A stretch of DNA of 14,224 bases from an uncultured Bacilli bacterium (GTDB lineage Bacteria > Bacillota_I > Bacilli_A > RF39 > UBA660): positions 1 through 14,224 of the forward strand of contig CAKOJO010000028.1 in NCBI GenBank assembly GCA_934090595.1. Direction: 5' to 3'. The notes below the pieces were generated by a model. The model saw only the letters and a program-made list of their open reading frames with translations, had not been told where the DNA came from and did no database searches. Numbering within the stretch: position 1 is the first letter of the stretch; each line of letters starts with the position of its first letter. A program made the translations under genes and the position numbers. Of this stretch, positions 1 to 5,811 are shown piece by piece.

Positions 1-89
1 ATAATAATAAAAAACCAAAAAATAGTTATAATATTTTTAATTTTATTTAAAAATAACGTAAAATACCGAAACTCAAAGATTAAAAAGAC

Positions 90-118
90 TTGTATAAAAC
101 TAATAAATGTAGTATATT
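90..118 (+). promoter_or_regulatory. Promoter for plus-strand small RNA
   Basis: A -35 box TTGTAT (90-95) and a -10 box TATATT (113-118) are separated by exactly 17 bp. The predicted start is near 125, just before the left inverted arm (131-154). No open reading frame with a ribosome binding site follows before the hairpin at 172-202, so the expected product is a short non-coding RNA. Assignment rests on sequence match only. Confidence 0.5.
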
Positions 119-130
119 ATATATAAAGAA

Positions 131-154
131 GCACGTTCCTTGAACGCCGACTTC
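131..154 (+). repeat. Left arm of inverted repeat
   Basis: The left arm reads GCACGT, then a variable middle, then CGCCGACTTC. It matches the reverse complement of 310-334 at nearly every position outside a short central stretch. It is clearly more GC-rich than the surrounding DNA. It lies at the predicted 5' end of the plus-strand transcript. Confidence 0.8.
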
Positions 155-171
155 TTGTTTTGACAAAAGTT

Positions 172-202
172 GCGACGTTTCTCTACATCAGAGAGACGTC
201 GC
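172..202 (+). terminator. Shared hairpin between convergent transcripts
   Basis: A 13-bp stem (GCGACGTTTCTCT with AGAGAGACGTCGC) encloses a 5-nt loop, ACATC. In the plus-strand RNA every position pairs, with one G·U wobble. In the minus-strand RNA that position becomes an A·C mismatch. It is followed on the plus strand by ATTTATTTTA and on the minus strand by AACTTTTGTC, so neither side has a perfect T tract. It lies 12 nt beyond the stop codon of the small peptide and would end both convergent RNAs. Confidence 0.65.
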
Positions 203-214
203 ATTTATTTTAAA

Positions 215-277
215 TTACTTTAATAATAAATAAATAATCACAAGCAGTGCTAAAATTAGAAAATCTTTCTTACTCAT
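215..277 (-). CDS. 20-residue hydrophobic peptide, toxin-like
   Basis: A small reading frame encodes MSKKDFLILALLVIIYLLLK. It has a short charged N-terminus (KKD), one uninterrupted hydrophobic stretch long enough to cross a membrane, and a terminal lysine. This is the layout of type I toxin peptides such as Ibs or Fst, although I see no family-specific signature. A strong ribosome binding site (GAGGTGAT at 282-289, minus strand) lies 5 nt before the ATG. A promoter with a perfect -35 box lies at 342-370. The gene is followed by the hairpin at 172-202, into which a convergent small RNA also runs. The ribosome site and promoter argue that it is expressed. Toxicity is inference; it could instead be a small regulatory membrane peptide. 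Confidence 0.6.
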   Translation of the reverse strand: MSKKDFLILALLVIIYLLLK

Positions 278-309
278 AACTATCACCTCATTTCTTTTAA
301 AAAGATAAC

Positions 310-334
310 GAAGTCGGCGCCCAAAGATACGTGC
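310..334 (-). repeat. Right arm of inverted repeat
   Basis: On the minus strand it reads GCACGT, a variable middle, then CGCCGACTTC, the same as the left arm at 131-154. It sits at the predicted 5' end of the peptide mRNA, immediately downstream of the minus-strand promoter, and contains the palindrome GGCGCC. No target-site duplication is visible outside the two arms. Confidence 0.8.
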
Positions 335-341
335 TGATACC

Positions 342-370
342 ACTATAAACTAAAGAAAAATGCTTGTCAA
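342..370 (-). promoter_or_regulatory. Promoter of the small hydrophobic peptide
   Basis: On the minus strand a perfect TTGACA -35 box (365-370) and a TATAGT -10 box (342-347) are separated by 17 bp. The predicted start is near 335, exactly where the right inverted arm begins. The leader before the peptide start codon would be about 58 nt. Confidence 0.75.
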
Positions 371-404
371 ATGACCAATTTTAAGATTTGAAAGGGGAGA
401 TTAC

Positions 405-440
405 AAAAATAAGATTTGCCTTAGGGCAATTTTTATTTTT
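405..440. terminator. Symmetrical hairpin, bidirectional terminator
   Basis: A tetraloop TTAG (421-424) is closed by TTGCC/GGCAA. After a single T·T mismatch and one G·U pair the stem continues as a long A/T stem, with runs of A on one side and T on the other, so it could act in both directions. It insulates the toxin-like cassette from DNA to its right. I see no gene ending immediately before it on either strand. Apart from this hairpin, 371-550 holds nothing I can support. Confidence 0.6.
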
Positions 441-550
441 GAATAATAAAACTTGTATCAAAAGTCTTGTTTATATAAAAATGACAAAAATTACAGAAAA
501 TATTATCTTTTTAGTGTAAAGTAATTGTGAAAAAACTGCTAATAAGTTCA

Positions 551-579
551 TTGACAAGTACATTATTTTATTTTACAAT
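551..579 (+). promoter_or_regulatory. Consensus vegetative promoter
   Basis: TTGACA (551-556), a 17-bp spacer and TACAAT (574-579). The predicted start is near 586, just upstream of a ribosome binding site and the small frame at 607-687. It may also serve the phosphatase gene downstream, since no convincing terminator lies between. Confidence 0.65.
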
Positions 580-606
580 ATACCTGAATTTAAGAAAGGT
601 ATGTTT

Positions 607-687
607 ATGAACTATGATATAGGCAACAATACTATTTTAAATGCCTTCTGTATAAGAACAATATTTTTGTTACCAATTTTGTCGTAA
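607..687 (+). CDS. Possible 26-residue small peptide
   Basis: This short frame starts MNYDIGNNTILNAF and ends with a hydrophobic stretch (TIFLLPILS). The ribosome binding site AAGAAAGG (592-599) is 7 nt from the ATG at 607. An alternative in-frame ATG at 601 is too close to that site. The promoter at 551-579 places a transcript start about 20 nt upstream. I do not recognise the peptide. It could be a small membrane peptide, or a leader peptide for the phosphatase gene that follows 75 nt later. The frame is short enough to be accidental, so only the upstream signals support it. Confidence 0.35.
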   Translation: MNYDIGNNTILNAFCIRTIFLLPILS

Positions 688-718
688 AAATTATAAGATC
701 GAAAAATTAAATTACTAA

Positions 719-747
719 TTGGATTTTTAACCTTTGTTATATATAAA
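719..747 (+). promoter_or_regulatory. Possible promoter of phosphatase gene
   Basis: TTGGAT (719-724), a 17-bp spacer and TATAAA (742-747). A start near 754 would fall after the ATG at 748, which supports translation from the second ATG at 763. The -35 box is imperfect and the resulting leader is very short, so this remains tentative. Confidence 0.3.
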
Positions 748-762
748 ATGGGGACTGATAAT

Positions 763-1401
763 ATGAAAACAATTTTTTTAATTAGACATGCTAATCAATA
801 TAAAGAAATAATATATGAAAAATCAAGACTTAATGATTATAATAAGAATCTATTAATTCCATTAAGTTGTGAAGGAGAGGAAAATGCTAAGTTAATGACG
901 TATAAATATTTTTGTAATAATATTAATCACTTATACTCTTCAGAATACTCAAGAGCAATAAATACTGCTAAATATATATCAGAAAGTAATAATATACCAA
1001 TTAATATTTGTTCGGATTTTAATGAAAGAAAATTAGGAAATACTAATGGTGTGAATGAGAATTTTTGGTTAGAACAATTGAAAAATGAGGATGTAAAAAC
1101 AATTGATGGTGAATCACAAAAAGAGGTTAGAGATAGGATGCTAAATGGACTTTTAAAAGTTTTGGAAAATACTAATGATAATGAATCTGTTGTTATTGTA
1201 TCTCATGCTACCGCTATAACATTTTTGTTAATGAATTGGTGTGATCTTATTAGTGCATCACTCGAAGGTAAAAGAAGACATTTGAAATATAAAAATAAAA
1301 CTATTATGAATGGAACGTTTAAAACACCGGAAGTTTTTAAATTAACTTTCTTACCAAATAATCAGATAATTGATATAGAAAATATATTTCATATGGATTA
1401 G
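763..1401 (+). CDS. Histidine phosphatase (phosphoglycerate mutase-like) protein
   Basis: A 212-residue cytoplasmic member of the histidine phosphatase superfamily, which moves phosphate through a phospho-histidine intermediate. The N-terminal FLIRHA motif (Arg8-His9) carries the nucleophilic histidine. Next come SSEYSRAINTA, with the second conserved arginine, then FNERKLG with the likely acid, and VSHATAITF with the second catalytic histidine. All core residues are present. The substrate cannot be read from sequence; phosphoglycerate mutase, cobalamin-type and broad phosphatases share this fold. I chose the ATG at 763 because it gives the usual start (MKTIFLIRH) and has GGGGA 8 nt upstream, whereas the ATG at 748 has no ribosome binding site. 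It is separated from lon by a weak terminator and a lon promoter. Confidence 0.88.
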   Translation: MKTIFLIRHANQYKEIIYEKSRLNDYNKNLLIPLSCEGEENAKLMTYKYFCNNINHLYSSEYSRAINTAKYISESNNIPINICSDFNERKLGNTNGVNENFWLEQLKNEDVKTIDGESQKEVRDRMLNGLLKVLENTNDNESVVIVSHATAITFLLMNWCDLISASLEGKRRHLKYKNKTIMNGTFKTPEVFKLTFLPNNQIIDIENIFHMD

Positions 1402-1405
1402 AAAT

Positions 1406-1430
1406 AACTTTAAAGTGATTAAGTTTTTTT
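1406..1430 (+). terminator. Weak terminator after phosphatase gene
   Basis: AACTT (1406-1410) pairs with AAGTT (1421-1425) around a 10-nt loop, followed by a run of T to 1430. The stem is only 5 bp and AT-rich, so efficiency is doubtful. Confidence 0.35.
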
Positions 1431-1470
1431 CTTTGTATCTAATAAAGTTTTAAATATTTTATAAAATTAC

Positions 1471-1498
1471 TTGAATAAAAAAATAAAATTGTTATAAT
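1471..1498 (+). promoter_or_regulatory. lon promoter
   Basis: TTGAAT (1471-1476) and a perfect TATAAT (1493-1498) with a 16-bp spacer. The predicted start is near 1505, giving a leader of about 25 nt. I see no CIRCE or CtsR-type operator around it, so heat-shock control is not evident from sequence. Confidence 0.7.
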
Positions 1499-1529
1499 AG
1501 AGTGTAATGTTTGAAAGGGAGGGATTTTG

Positions 1530-3854
1530 ATGGTTGAAACTTGTTTACCTGTACTAGTTTTAAGAAATATAATCTTATTCCCTCAGAGTGAAATTAGGAT
1601 TGAATTAGAGAATGATAAGGATAAAGAACTTATTTCATTGGCAGAATCTTATTACAATAAACATATTTTAGTAGTTCATCCTAATGATATGTTTAGTGAA
1701 AATATTTCTGTTGATGATTATCCTAAGATTGGGGTTTTAGGTTATATAAATATGAAACTTGATTTACCTAATAATAAAACTAGGATTGTTATACGTGGAC
1801 TTAACAGGGTACAAGTTAAAAATTATGAAAAATCTGACAGTTTTGTTACTTCAGTTATTGATGAAATTCATTATAAAAAGCTTGATAAGTATGAAGAAAT
1901 TGCTTTTTCTAGGAGTCTTATTAAACAGGTTGAATATTATATAGAACAAAATCCTAATATGAGTAATAGTGTTTTATCTCAAATACTTGGTATTAATGAT
2001 ATAGATAAGATTACTGATGTACTTGTTATGTCTATACCTGGTACATATGAAAGAAAGTTAGAATACTTAAATGAAGTAGATCCTACGAATAGGGTCATGA
2101 TGCTACTTGAAGATATTAATCAAGAGTTAAAGATTATTAAACTTGAACAAAGAATTGAAGAGAAAGTTAATACTAATATTGAGAAGTCACAAAGAGATTT
2201 TATATTACAAGAAAAGATTAAGGCTATTAAGGAAGAACTTGGTGTTTCTTATGATAAGGATACTGAGATAGATAGCATTAGAGCTAAAATGAATAGTATT
2301 TCTCTTCCTGATAAAGTTAGGGAAAGACTTGATATAGAAATATCTAGGTACGAGGCTACTTCAATGTCTTCTCCAGAAGTTGGTATGATTAAGACTTATA
2401 TCGATACTATTTTGTCTTTACCATGGAATAAGAAGACTGTTGATAATAAAGATTTAAATAAGGCTATGAGTGTTTTAGATAGTAGTCATTTTGGACTTAA
2501 TGAAGTAAAGATAAGAATTATTGAGTATTTAGCACTTCTTCAAATGAATAATAATACTAATAGTCCAATTATTTGTTTAGTGGGACCTCCAGGTGTTGGT
2601 AAGACTACTTTTGCTAAGAGTGTAGCAGATGCAATGAATAGATGTTTTACTAAAGTATCTGTCGGAGGAATAAATGATGAGTCAGATATAATTGGTCATA
2701 AAAGAGCATATATCGGTTCTTCTTGTGGTAAGATAATTCAAGGCATGAAAAAGGCCGGAAGTAGTAATCCAGTTTTTGTTATTGATGAAATAGATAAGAT
2801 GACTAAGGATATAAAGGGAGACCCCGCTTCTACTTTGCTTGAGGTTTTAGATAAGGAACAAAATAAGAATTTTTGTGATAATTATATTGAAGAAGAGTTT
2901 GATTTATCTAATGTTATGTTTATTTGTACCGCTAATTATATTGATAGAATACCTCTTGAACTTCTTGATAGGTTAGAAATAATAGAAATGTCTAGTTATA
3001 CTGAGTATGAAAAGCTTAATATATGTAAAAAGCATATAATTCCTAAAGGAATAAAAGAGTATAATTTAGAAGATGTTATGATAGAGTTTACTGATGATGC
3101 TATTCTTAAGATAATTAGAGACTATACTAAAGAAGCTGGAGTTCGTGAATTAGAAAGACTTATACTTTCTATACTTAGAAAAATTATAAAAGATATGATT
3201 ATGTTAAATAACCAAAGTATAAATATTATTGATAATGGAATGGTAGTACATTATTTAGGAAAAGAAAAGTATTCTTATCATCAAAAAGATTCTAAAGCGT
3301 TAGTGGGAGTAGTTAATGGAATGAGTTATACTATTTTTGGAGGAGATATTCTAAAGATAGAAGTTAATTATTTTAAAGGACATGGTTCTGTCATTACCAC
3401 TGGTCAACTTGGAGATGTTTTTATAGAAAGTGCTAAGATTGCCCTTAGTTACATTAAGAGTAATTATAAGTACTTTGGTGTTGATTATAGTGTTTTAGAA
3501 GAAAATGATATACATATTCATGTACCAGAGGGTGCAATTAGAAAGGATGGTCCTTCAGCAGGTACTGCTCTTACTACTGCTATTATTAGTGCTATTACAA
3601 AAAGAAAGATACCTTCTAATATTGCAATGACTGGTGAGATTACTTTACGTGGTGAAATACTTGCTATTGGAGGATTAAAAGAGAAGATAATTGGTGCTAA
3701 AAGAGCAGGAGTTACTAAGATTTATTTGCCTTCTTCTAATGAGAAGGATCTTGAAGAAATTGAAGATTATATAAAGGAAGGAATAAGGTTTATATTTGTT
3801 TCTAATTATAAAGAATTATATAAGGATTTGACTAGTACGAAGAAAGAATACTAG
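1530..3854 (+). CDS. lon: ATP-dependent protease Lon (LonA type)
   Basis: A 774-residue cytoplasmic ATP-dependent serine protease that degrades damaged and regulatory proteins; this is a normal length for LonA. The N-terminal substrate-binding domain begins with PVLVLRNIILFP. The AAA+ module has Walker A GPPGVGKT (352-359) and Walker B FVIDEIDK (Asp419-Glu420). The C-terminal protease domain has the catalytic serine in DGPSAGT (Ser676) and the catalytic lysine in GGLKEK (Lys719), the spacing seen in E. coli Lon (Ser679/Lys722). No membrane segment is present, so it is not the LonB type. The start is ATG 1530, with AAGGGAGGG 6 nt upstream; the in-frame TTG at 1527 is too close. Its stop codon lies inside its own terminator. 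It appears to be monocistronic. Confidence 0.98.
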   Translation: MVETCLPVLVLRNIILFPQSEIRIELENDKDKELISLAESYYNKHILVVHPNDMFSENISVDDYPKIGVLGYINMKLDLPNNKTRIVIRGLNRVQVKNYEKSDSFVTSVIDEIHYKKLDKYEEIAFSRSLIKQVEYYIEQNPNMSNSVLSQILGINDIDKITDVLVMSIPGTYERKLEYLNEVDPTNRVMMLLEDINQELKIIKLEQRIEEKVNTNIEKSQRDFILQEKIKAIKEELGVSYDKDTEIDSIRAKMNSISLPDKVRERLDIEISRYEATSMSSPEVGMIKTYIDTILSLPWNKKTVDNKDLNKAMSVLDSSHFGLNEVKIRIIEYLALLQMNNNTNSPIICLVGPPGVGKTTFAKSVADAMNRCFTKVSVGGINDESDIIGHKRAYIGSSCGKIIQGMKKAGSSNPVFVIDEIDKMTKDIKGDPASTLLEVLDKEQNKNFCDNYIEEEFDLSNVMFICTANYIDRIPLELLDRLEIIEMSSYTEYEKLNICKKHIIPKGIKEYNLEDVMIEFTDDAILKIIRDYTKEAGVRELERLILSILRKIIKDMIMLNNQSINIIDNGMVVHYLGKEKYSYHQKDSKALVGVVNGMSYTIFGGDILKIEVNYFKGHGSVITTGQLGDVFIESAKIALSYIKSNYKYFGVDYSVLEENDIHIHVPEGAIRKDGPSAGTALTTAIISAITKRKIPSNIAMTGEITLRGEILAIGGLKEKIIGAKRAGVTKIYLPSSNEKDLEEIEDYIKEGIRFIFVSNYKELYKDLTSTKKEY

Positions 3855-3860
3855 TTTTTT
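3831..3860 (+). terminator. Terminator overlapping lon stop codon
   Basis: ACTAGTA (3831-3837) pairs perfectly with TACTAGT (3849-3855) around an 11-nt loop, followed by T to 3860. The right arm contains the lon TAG stop (3852-3854), so the last codons of lon form the hairpin. Confidence 0.75.
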
Positions 3861-3862
3861 CT

Positions 3863-3890
3863 TTGATATTTATGAAATGTATGATATAAT
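3863..3890 (+). promoter_or_regulatory. Promoter with palindrome over -10 box
   Basis: TTGATA (3863-3868), a 16-bp spacer and an extended -10 element TGATATAAT (3882-3890). The predicted start is near 3897. A perfect 17-bp palindrome (ATGATATA, A, TATATCAT; 3881-3897) covers the -10 box and a third half-site, ATGATATA, lies at 3925-3932, just before the ribosome binding site. That arrangement would suit a repressor, or an mRNA stem pairing 3890-3901 with 3911-3914 and 3925-3932. Confidence 0.6.
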
Positions 3891-3945
3891 ATATCATGCA
3901 CTTAATTTATGTGCAATTCATATAATGATATAACGGAGGGATAAT

Positions 3946-4566
3946 ATGTTAAGTAATTTAAGTGAAAATTTTATAAATAATTTAGGAAAAGATTTTGAAG
4001 TTTTATATGAACAAGTTAAAGATATAGTACCTGATTTAAATAAATGGCAATTAAATAATGGGTATTTATTTGACGAGGAAAAGAATGTTAGAGTATTATT
4101 TACTGAAACAAAGAAGAATGGTGTTTTATGTAATAAAGTTAACTTAAAAGACCTTAGTAGTAAAGAAGAAATAAGCATGAGATTTTATGGTGATAAGTTC
4201 TTTTTTGAAAAGGAAAAGAATACTCCAGCTGAAGATAGTATAAAGACTTCTACATATTTATTTGATGAAAAAGATTACATCAAAAAGATATATTCTTTTG
4301 TATGCAATGAAGATTATATTACTTTAGGGGTATATTTTAATAAAAATAATTCTAAGATTAATGTTACTTTAGATAGTAATTTAGATAAGGAAAAATTAGA
4401 AGGCTTACTTAATAAGTATGATATCTTAAATATAAGAATGTGTGAAGGTCAAAAAGATATTGCACTTTTATTAGAAAGTATTTATTTTGGTAATTTTTAT
4501 TATGAATATACTGATCGTGGTGTTGATAATAAAGATACTTATGTAATTAAAAAGAAAATTGATTAG
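3946..4566 (+). CDS. Uncharacterised 206-residue cytoplasmic protein
   Basis: I do not recognise this protein. It is 206 residues long, rich in Lys, Asp, Glu and Asn, and has no signal peptide or membrane segment, so it is probably soluble and cytoplasmic. It has three cysteines and no metal-binding cluster or nucleotide-binding motif that I can see. The alternating charged and aromatic strands in the middle (for example RFYGDKFFFEKE) suggest a mixed alpha/beta fold. The start is ATG 3946 with GGAGGG 5 nt upstream. It has its own promoter and a terminator overlapping its stop, so it is a single-gene unit. The palindrome over its promoter suggests regulated expression. The next gene, a zinc-protease-like protein, is on the same strand under its own promoter, so a functional link is only possible. 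Confidence 0.85.
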   Translation: MLSNLSENFINNLGKDFEVLYEQVKDIVPDLNKWQLNNGYLFDEEKNVRVLFTETKKNGVLCNKVNLKDLSSKEEISMRFYGDKFFFEKEKNTPAEDSIKTSTYLFDEKDYIKKIYSFVCNEDYITLGVYFNKNNSKINVTLDSNLDKEKLEGLLNKYDILNIRMCEGQKDIALLLESIYFGNFYYEYTDRGVDNKDTYVIKKKID

Positions 4567-4588
4567 TACTTGAAAAAGTACTTTTTTT
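4565..4588 (+). terminator. Terminator overlapping stop and next -35 box
   Basis: AGTACTT (4565-4571) pairs perfectly with AAGTACT (4576-4582) around a GAAA tetraloop, followed by a run of T to 4588. It overlaps the stop codon of the preceding gene, and the loop region forms the TTGAAA -35 box of the next promoter. Confidence 0.85.
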
Positions 4589-4598
4589 GTTATATAAT
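4570..4598 (+). promoter_or_regulatory. Promoter embedded in upstream terminator
   Basis: TTGAAA (4570-4575), a 17-bp spacer and TATAAT (4593-4598). The -35 box is made from the end of the left stem and the loop of the terminator hairpin at 4565-4588. The predicted start is near 4605, giving a leader of about 47 nt. Confidence 0.7.
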
Positions 4599-4651
4599 AG
4601 CTGAGAAATGAAATAATTGTTTGATACTTTATGTGATTGGAGGATGCAATA

Positions 4652-5668
4652 ATGTACGAAGAAATAAAAAAATTAATTAGTAGCAAAAATAATAATTTAG
4701 ATGATCAAACTTTGACATATTTTGCAAACTATTTTTATGTTTTAGTAAAAGATAATTTAATTCCTAATAGTATTGAATTGGAAAATTTAATAGATAATGC
4801 TATGCAATATGCAAGTAAAGTTTTGTTTTATGATGAAAATCATAGAGTATATTTAGAAAATGGACCTGATACCAAAGGTTTTAGAGATCCTGACACAAAA
4901 ACAATATATATACGTGATAATTTAGAAGAACCACTTAGAGAAATTACAATTTATCACGAATTACATCATGCAGTTCAAACAAACCCATTAAATAATGAAG
5001 TTGGAATTAATCAAAATAGTAATATTGGAAGATTAATAATGGAAGCTCAAACACAATATTTTGCTGAAAAAGTTTATTCAGAAATTCATGAAGTATCTTT
5101 TGAAGAAAAGTTAATCCCATCTGATGATTTAAGAATGATTGATAACGGAACGATTGTGTCAAATTTGCATAATTATGAAATGTATGATGCTTTGTTAAGT
5201 AAACTAGCAATTATGTTAGATGTGTCAAAAGATTACTTTGTATCAATAAACTTTTTATATAATAATAACGATGGATTAAAAAAATTGGAAACGAAGTATA
5301 ATGAAGCAAAAGAAAAGTATAAATTACCTTACGATTTTGAAAGACTATTATTTATATTAGATTATATTTATTGTGTTGATTTATTAGCATATAAAGATAA
5401 TCCGGATAAACAAATTATTTTATCTGGAAAAGAGACAGAATTTGGTTATGAAATACATCCTGGAAAATGTTATAGATTATCATTACAATTTCAAAGAAAT
5501 TATACGAACAGTTTTGATATAGATAATTTCTTAGCGCTAGTTGACGCTGGTGGTGATTTTAAAGAATTTGGAAGGTTTGTTGTTGATAATAAAAAAAGAC
5601 AATTAGTATCGCAATTTATAGATACTTATAATTCACAAGAACAAGATGATTCACATAAGAAAAAATAA
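4652..5668 (+). CDS. HExxH zinc metallopeptidase-like protein
   Basis: A 338-residue protein with a zinc-protease signature, IYHELHHAVQ: His102 and His106 as ligands and Glu103 as catalytic base. A candidate third ligand is Glu131 in MEAQTQYFAE, 25 residues after the second histidine, which would suit a gluzincin-type site. There is no signal peptide or membrane segment, so it likely acts in the cytoplasm. The stretch before the motif (RDPDTKTIYIRDNLEEPLRE) looks like the strand that precedes the active-site helix in this class. I cannot name a family; an ImmA/IrrE-like regulator protease is one alternative, but that class is usually shorter. The start is ATG 4652, with GGAGGA 7 nt upstream; the in-frame TTG at 4637 overlaps that site. 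It has its own promoter and terminator. Confidence 0.75.
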   Translation: MYEEIKKLISSKNNNLDDQTLTYFANYFYVLVKDNLIPNSIELENLIDNAMQYASKVLFYDENHRVYLENGPDTKGFRDPDTKTIYIRDNLEEPLREITIYHELHHAVQTNPLNNEVGINQNSNIGRLIMEAQTQYFAEKVYSEIHEVSFEEKLIPSDDLRMIDNGTIVSNLHNYEMYDALLSKLAIMLDVSKDYFVSINFLYNNNDGLKKLETKYNEAKEKYKLPYDFERLLFILDYIYCVDLLAYKDNPDKQIILSGKETEFGYEIHPGKCYRLSLQFQRNYTNSFDIDNFLALVDAGGDFKEFGRFVVDNKKRQLVSQFIDTYNSQEQDDSHKKK

Positions 5669-5683
5669 GCAAATTAATATATT

Positions 5684-5716
5684 AAAAACAAAAAAATATA
5701 ACTTTTTGTTTTTTTT
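5684..5716 (+). terminator. AT-rich terminator after HExxH gene
   Basis: AAAAACAAAAA (5684-5694) pairs with TTTTTGTTTTT (5703-5713) around an 8-nt loop, followed by more T. The stem has only one G-C pair, but the T tract is long. Confidence 0.6.
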
Positions 5717-5754
5717 CATTAATCAATAATTATATTTATTAATACTATATTATA

Positions 5755-5799
5755 GAACTTAAATTAAAAAAATAGGGTGGTTATAATCCATTTAAGTTC
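5755..5799 (+). repeat. Inverted repeat in mRNA leader
   Basis: GAACTTAAAT (5755-5764) and ATTTAAGTTC (5790-5799) are perfect 10-bp inverted arms separated by 25 nt. The right arm ends 1 nt before the ribosome binding site AGGAGGT (5801-5807). A TATATT box at 5746-5751 would start transcription near the left arm, so the mRNA could begin with this hairpin. It could be a stabilising 5' structure or a protein-binding site. I found no good -35 box. Confidence 0.5.
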
Positions 5800-5811
5800 C
5801 AGGAGGTATCT

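Larger units (their letters stand above)
125..210 (+). ncRNA. Candidate antitoxin-like small RNA
   Basis: The predicted transcript runs from about 125 to the T-rich stretch after the hairpin at 172-202, roughly 85 nt. It contains no start codon with a ribosome binding site. Its 5' part can fold as a small hairpin (CGTTC, loop CTT, GAACG at 134-146), with GAAG (128-131) able to close on CTTC (151-154). Its 3' end is a 13-bp hairpin. It converges on the minus-strand peptide gene at 215-277, and the two transcripts would be complementary across the shared hairpin. This resembles the RNA II antitoxin of par/Fst type I systems, but here the 5' arms are inverted rather than direct repeats. The role is inference; the end positions are approximate. 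Confidence 0.4.

Noticed and set aside
1..60. An A/T-only inverted repeat (ATTTTTAA with TTAAAAAT) near the window start
   Set aside because: Composed only of A and T in very AT-rich DNA, so expected by chance; no upstream gene is visible.
131..334. A miniature transposable element bounded by the inverted arms
   Set aside because: No target-site duplication is visible next to the arms, the arms coincide with predicted transcript starts, and the interior is organised as two expressed units. Not fully excluded without other copies to compare.
471..563. A 30-residue hydrophobic frame on the minus strand, facing the hairpin at 405-440
   Set aside because: No ribosome binding site before either possible ATG and no convincing promoter on that strand.
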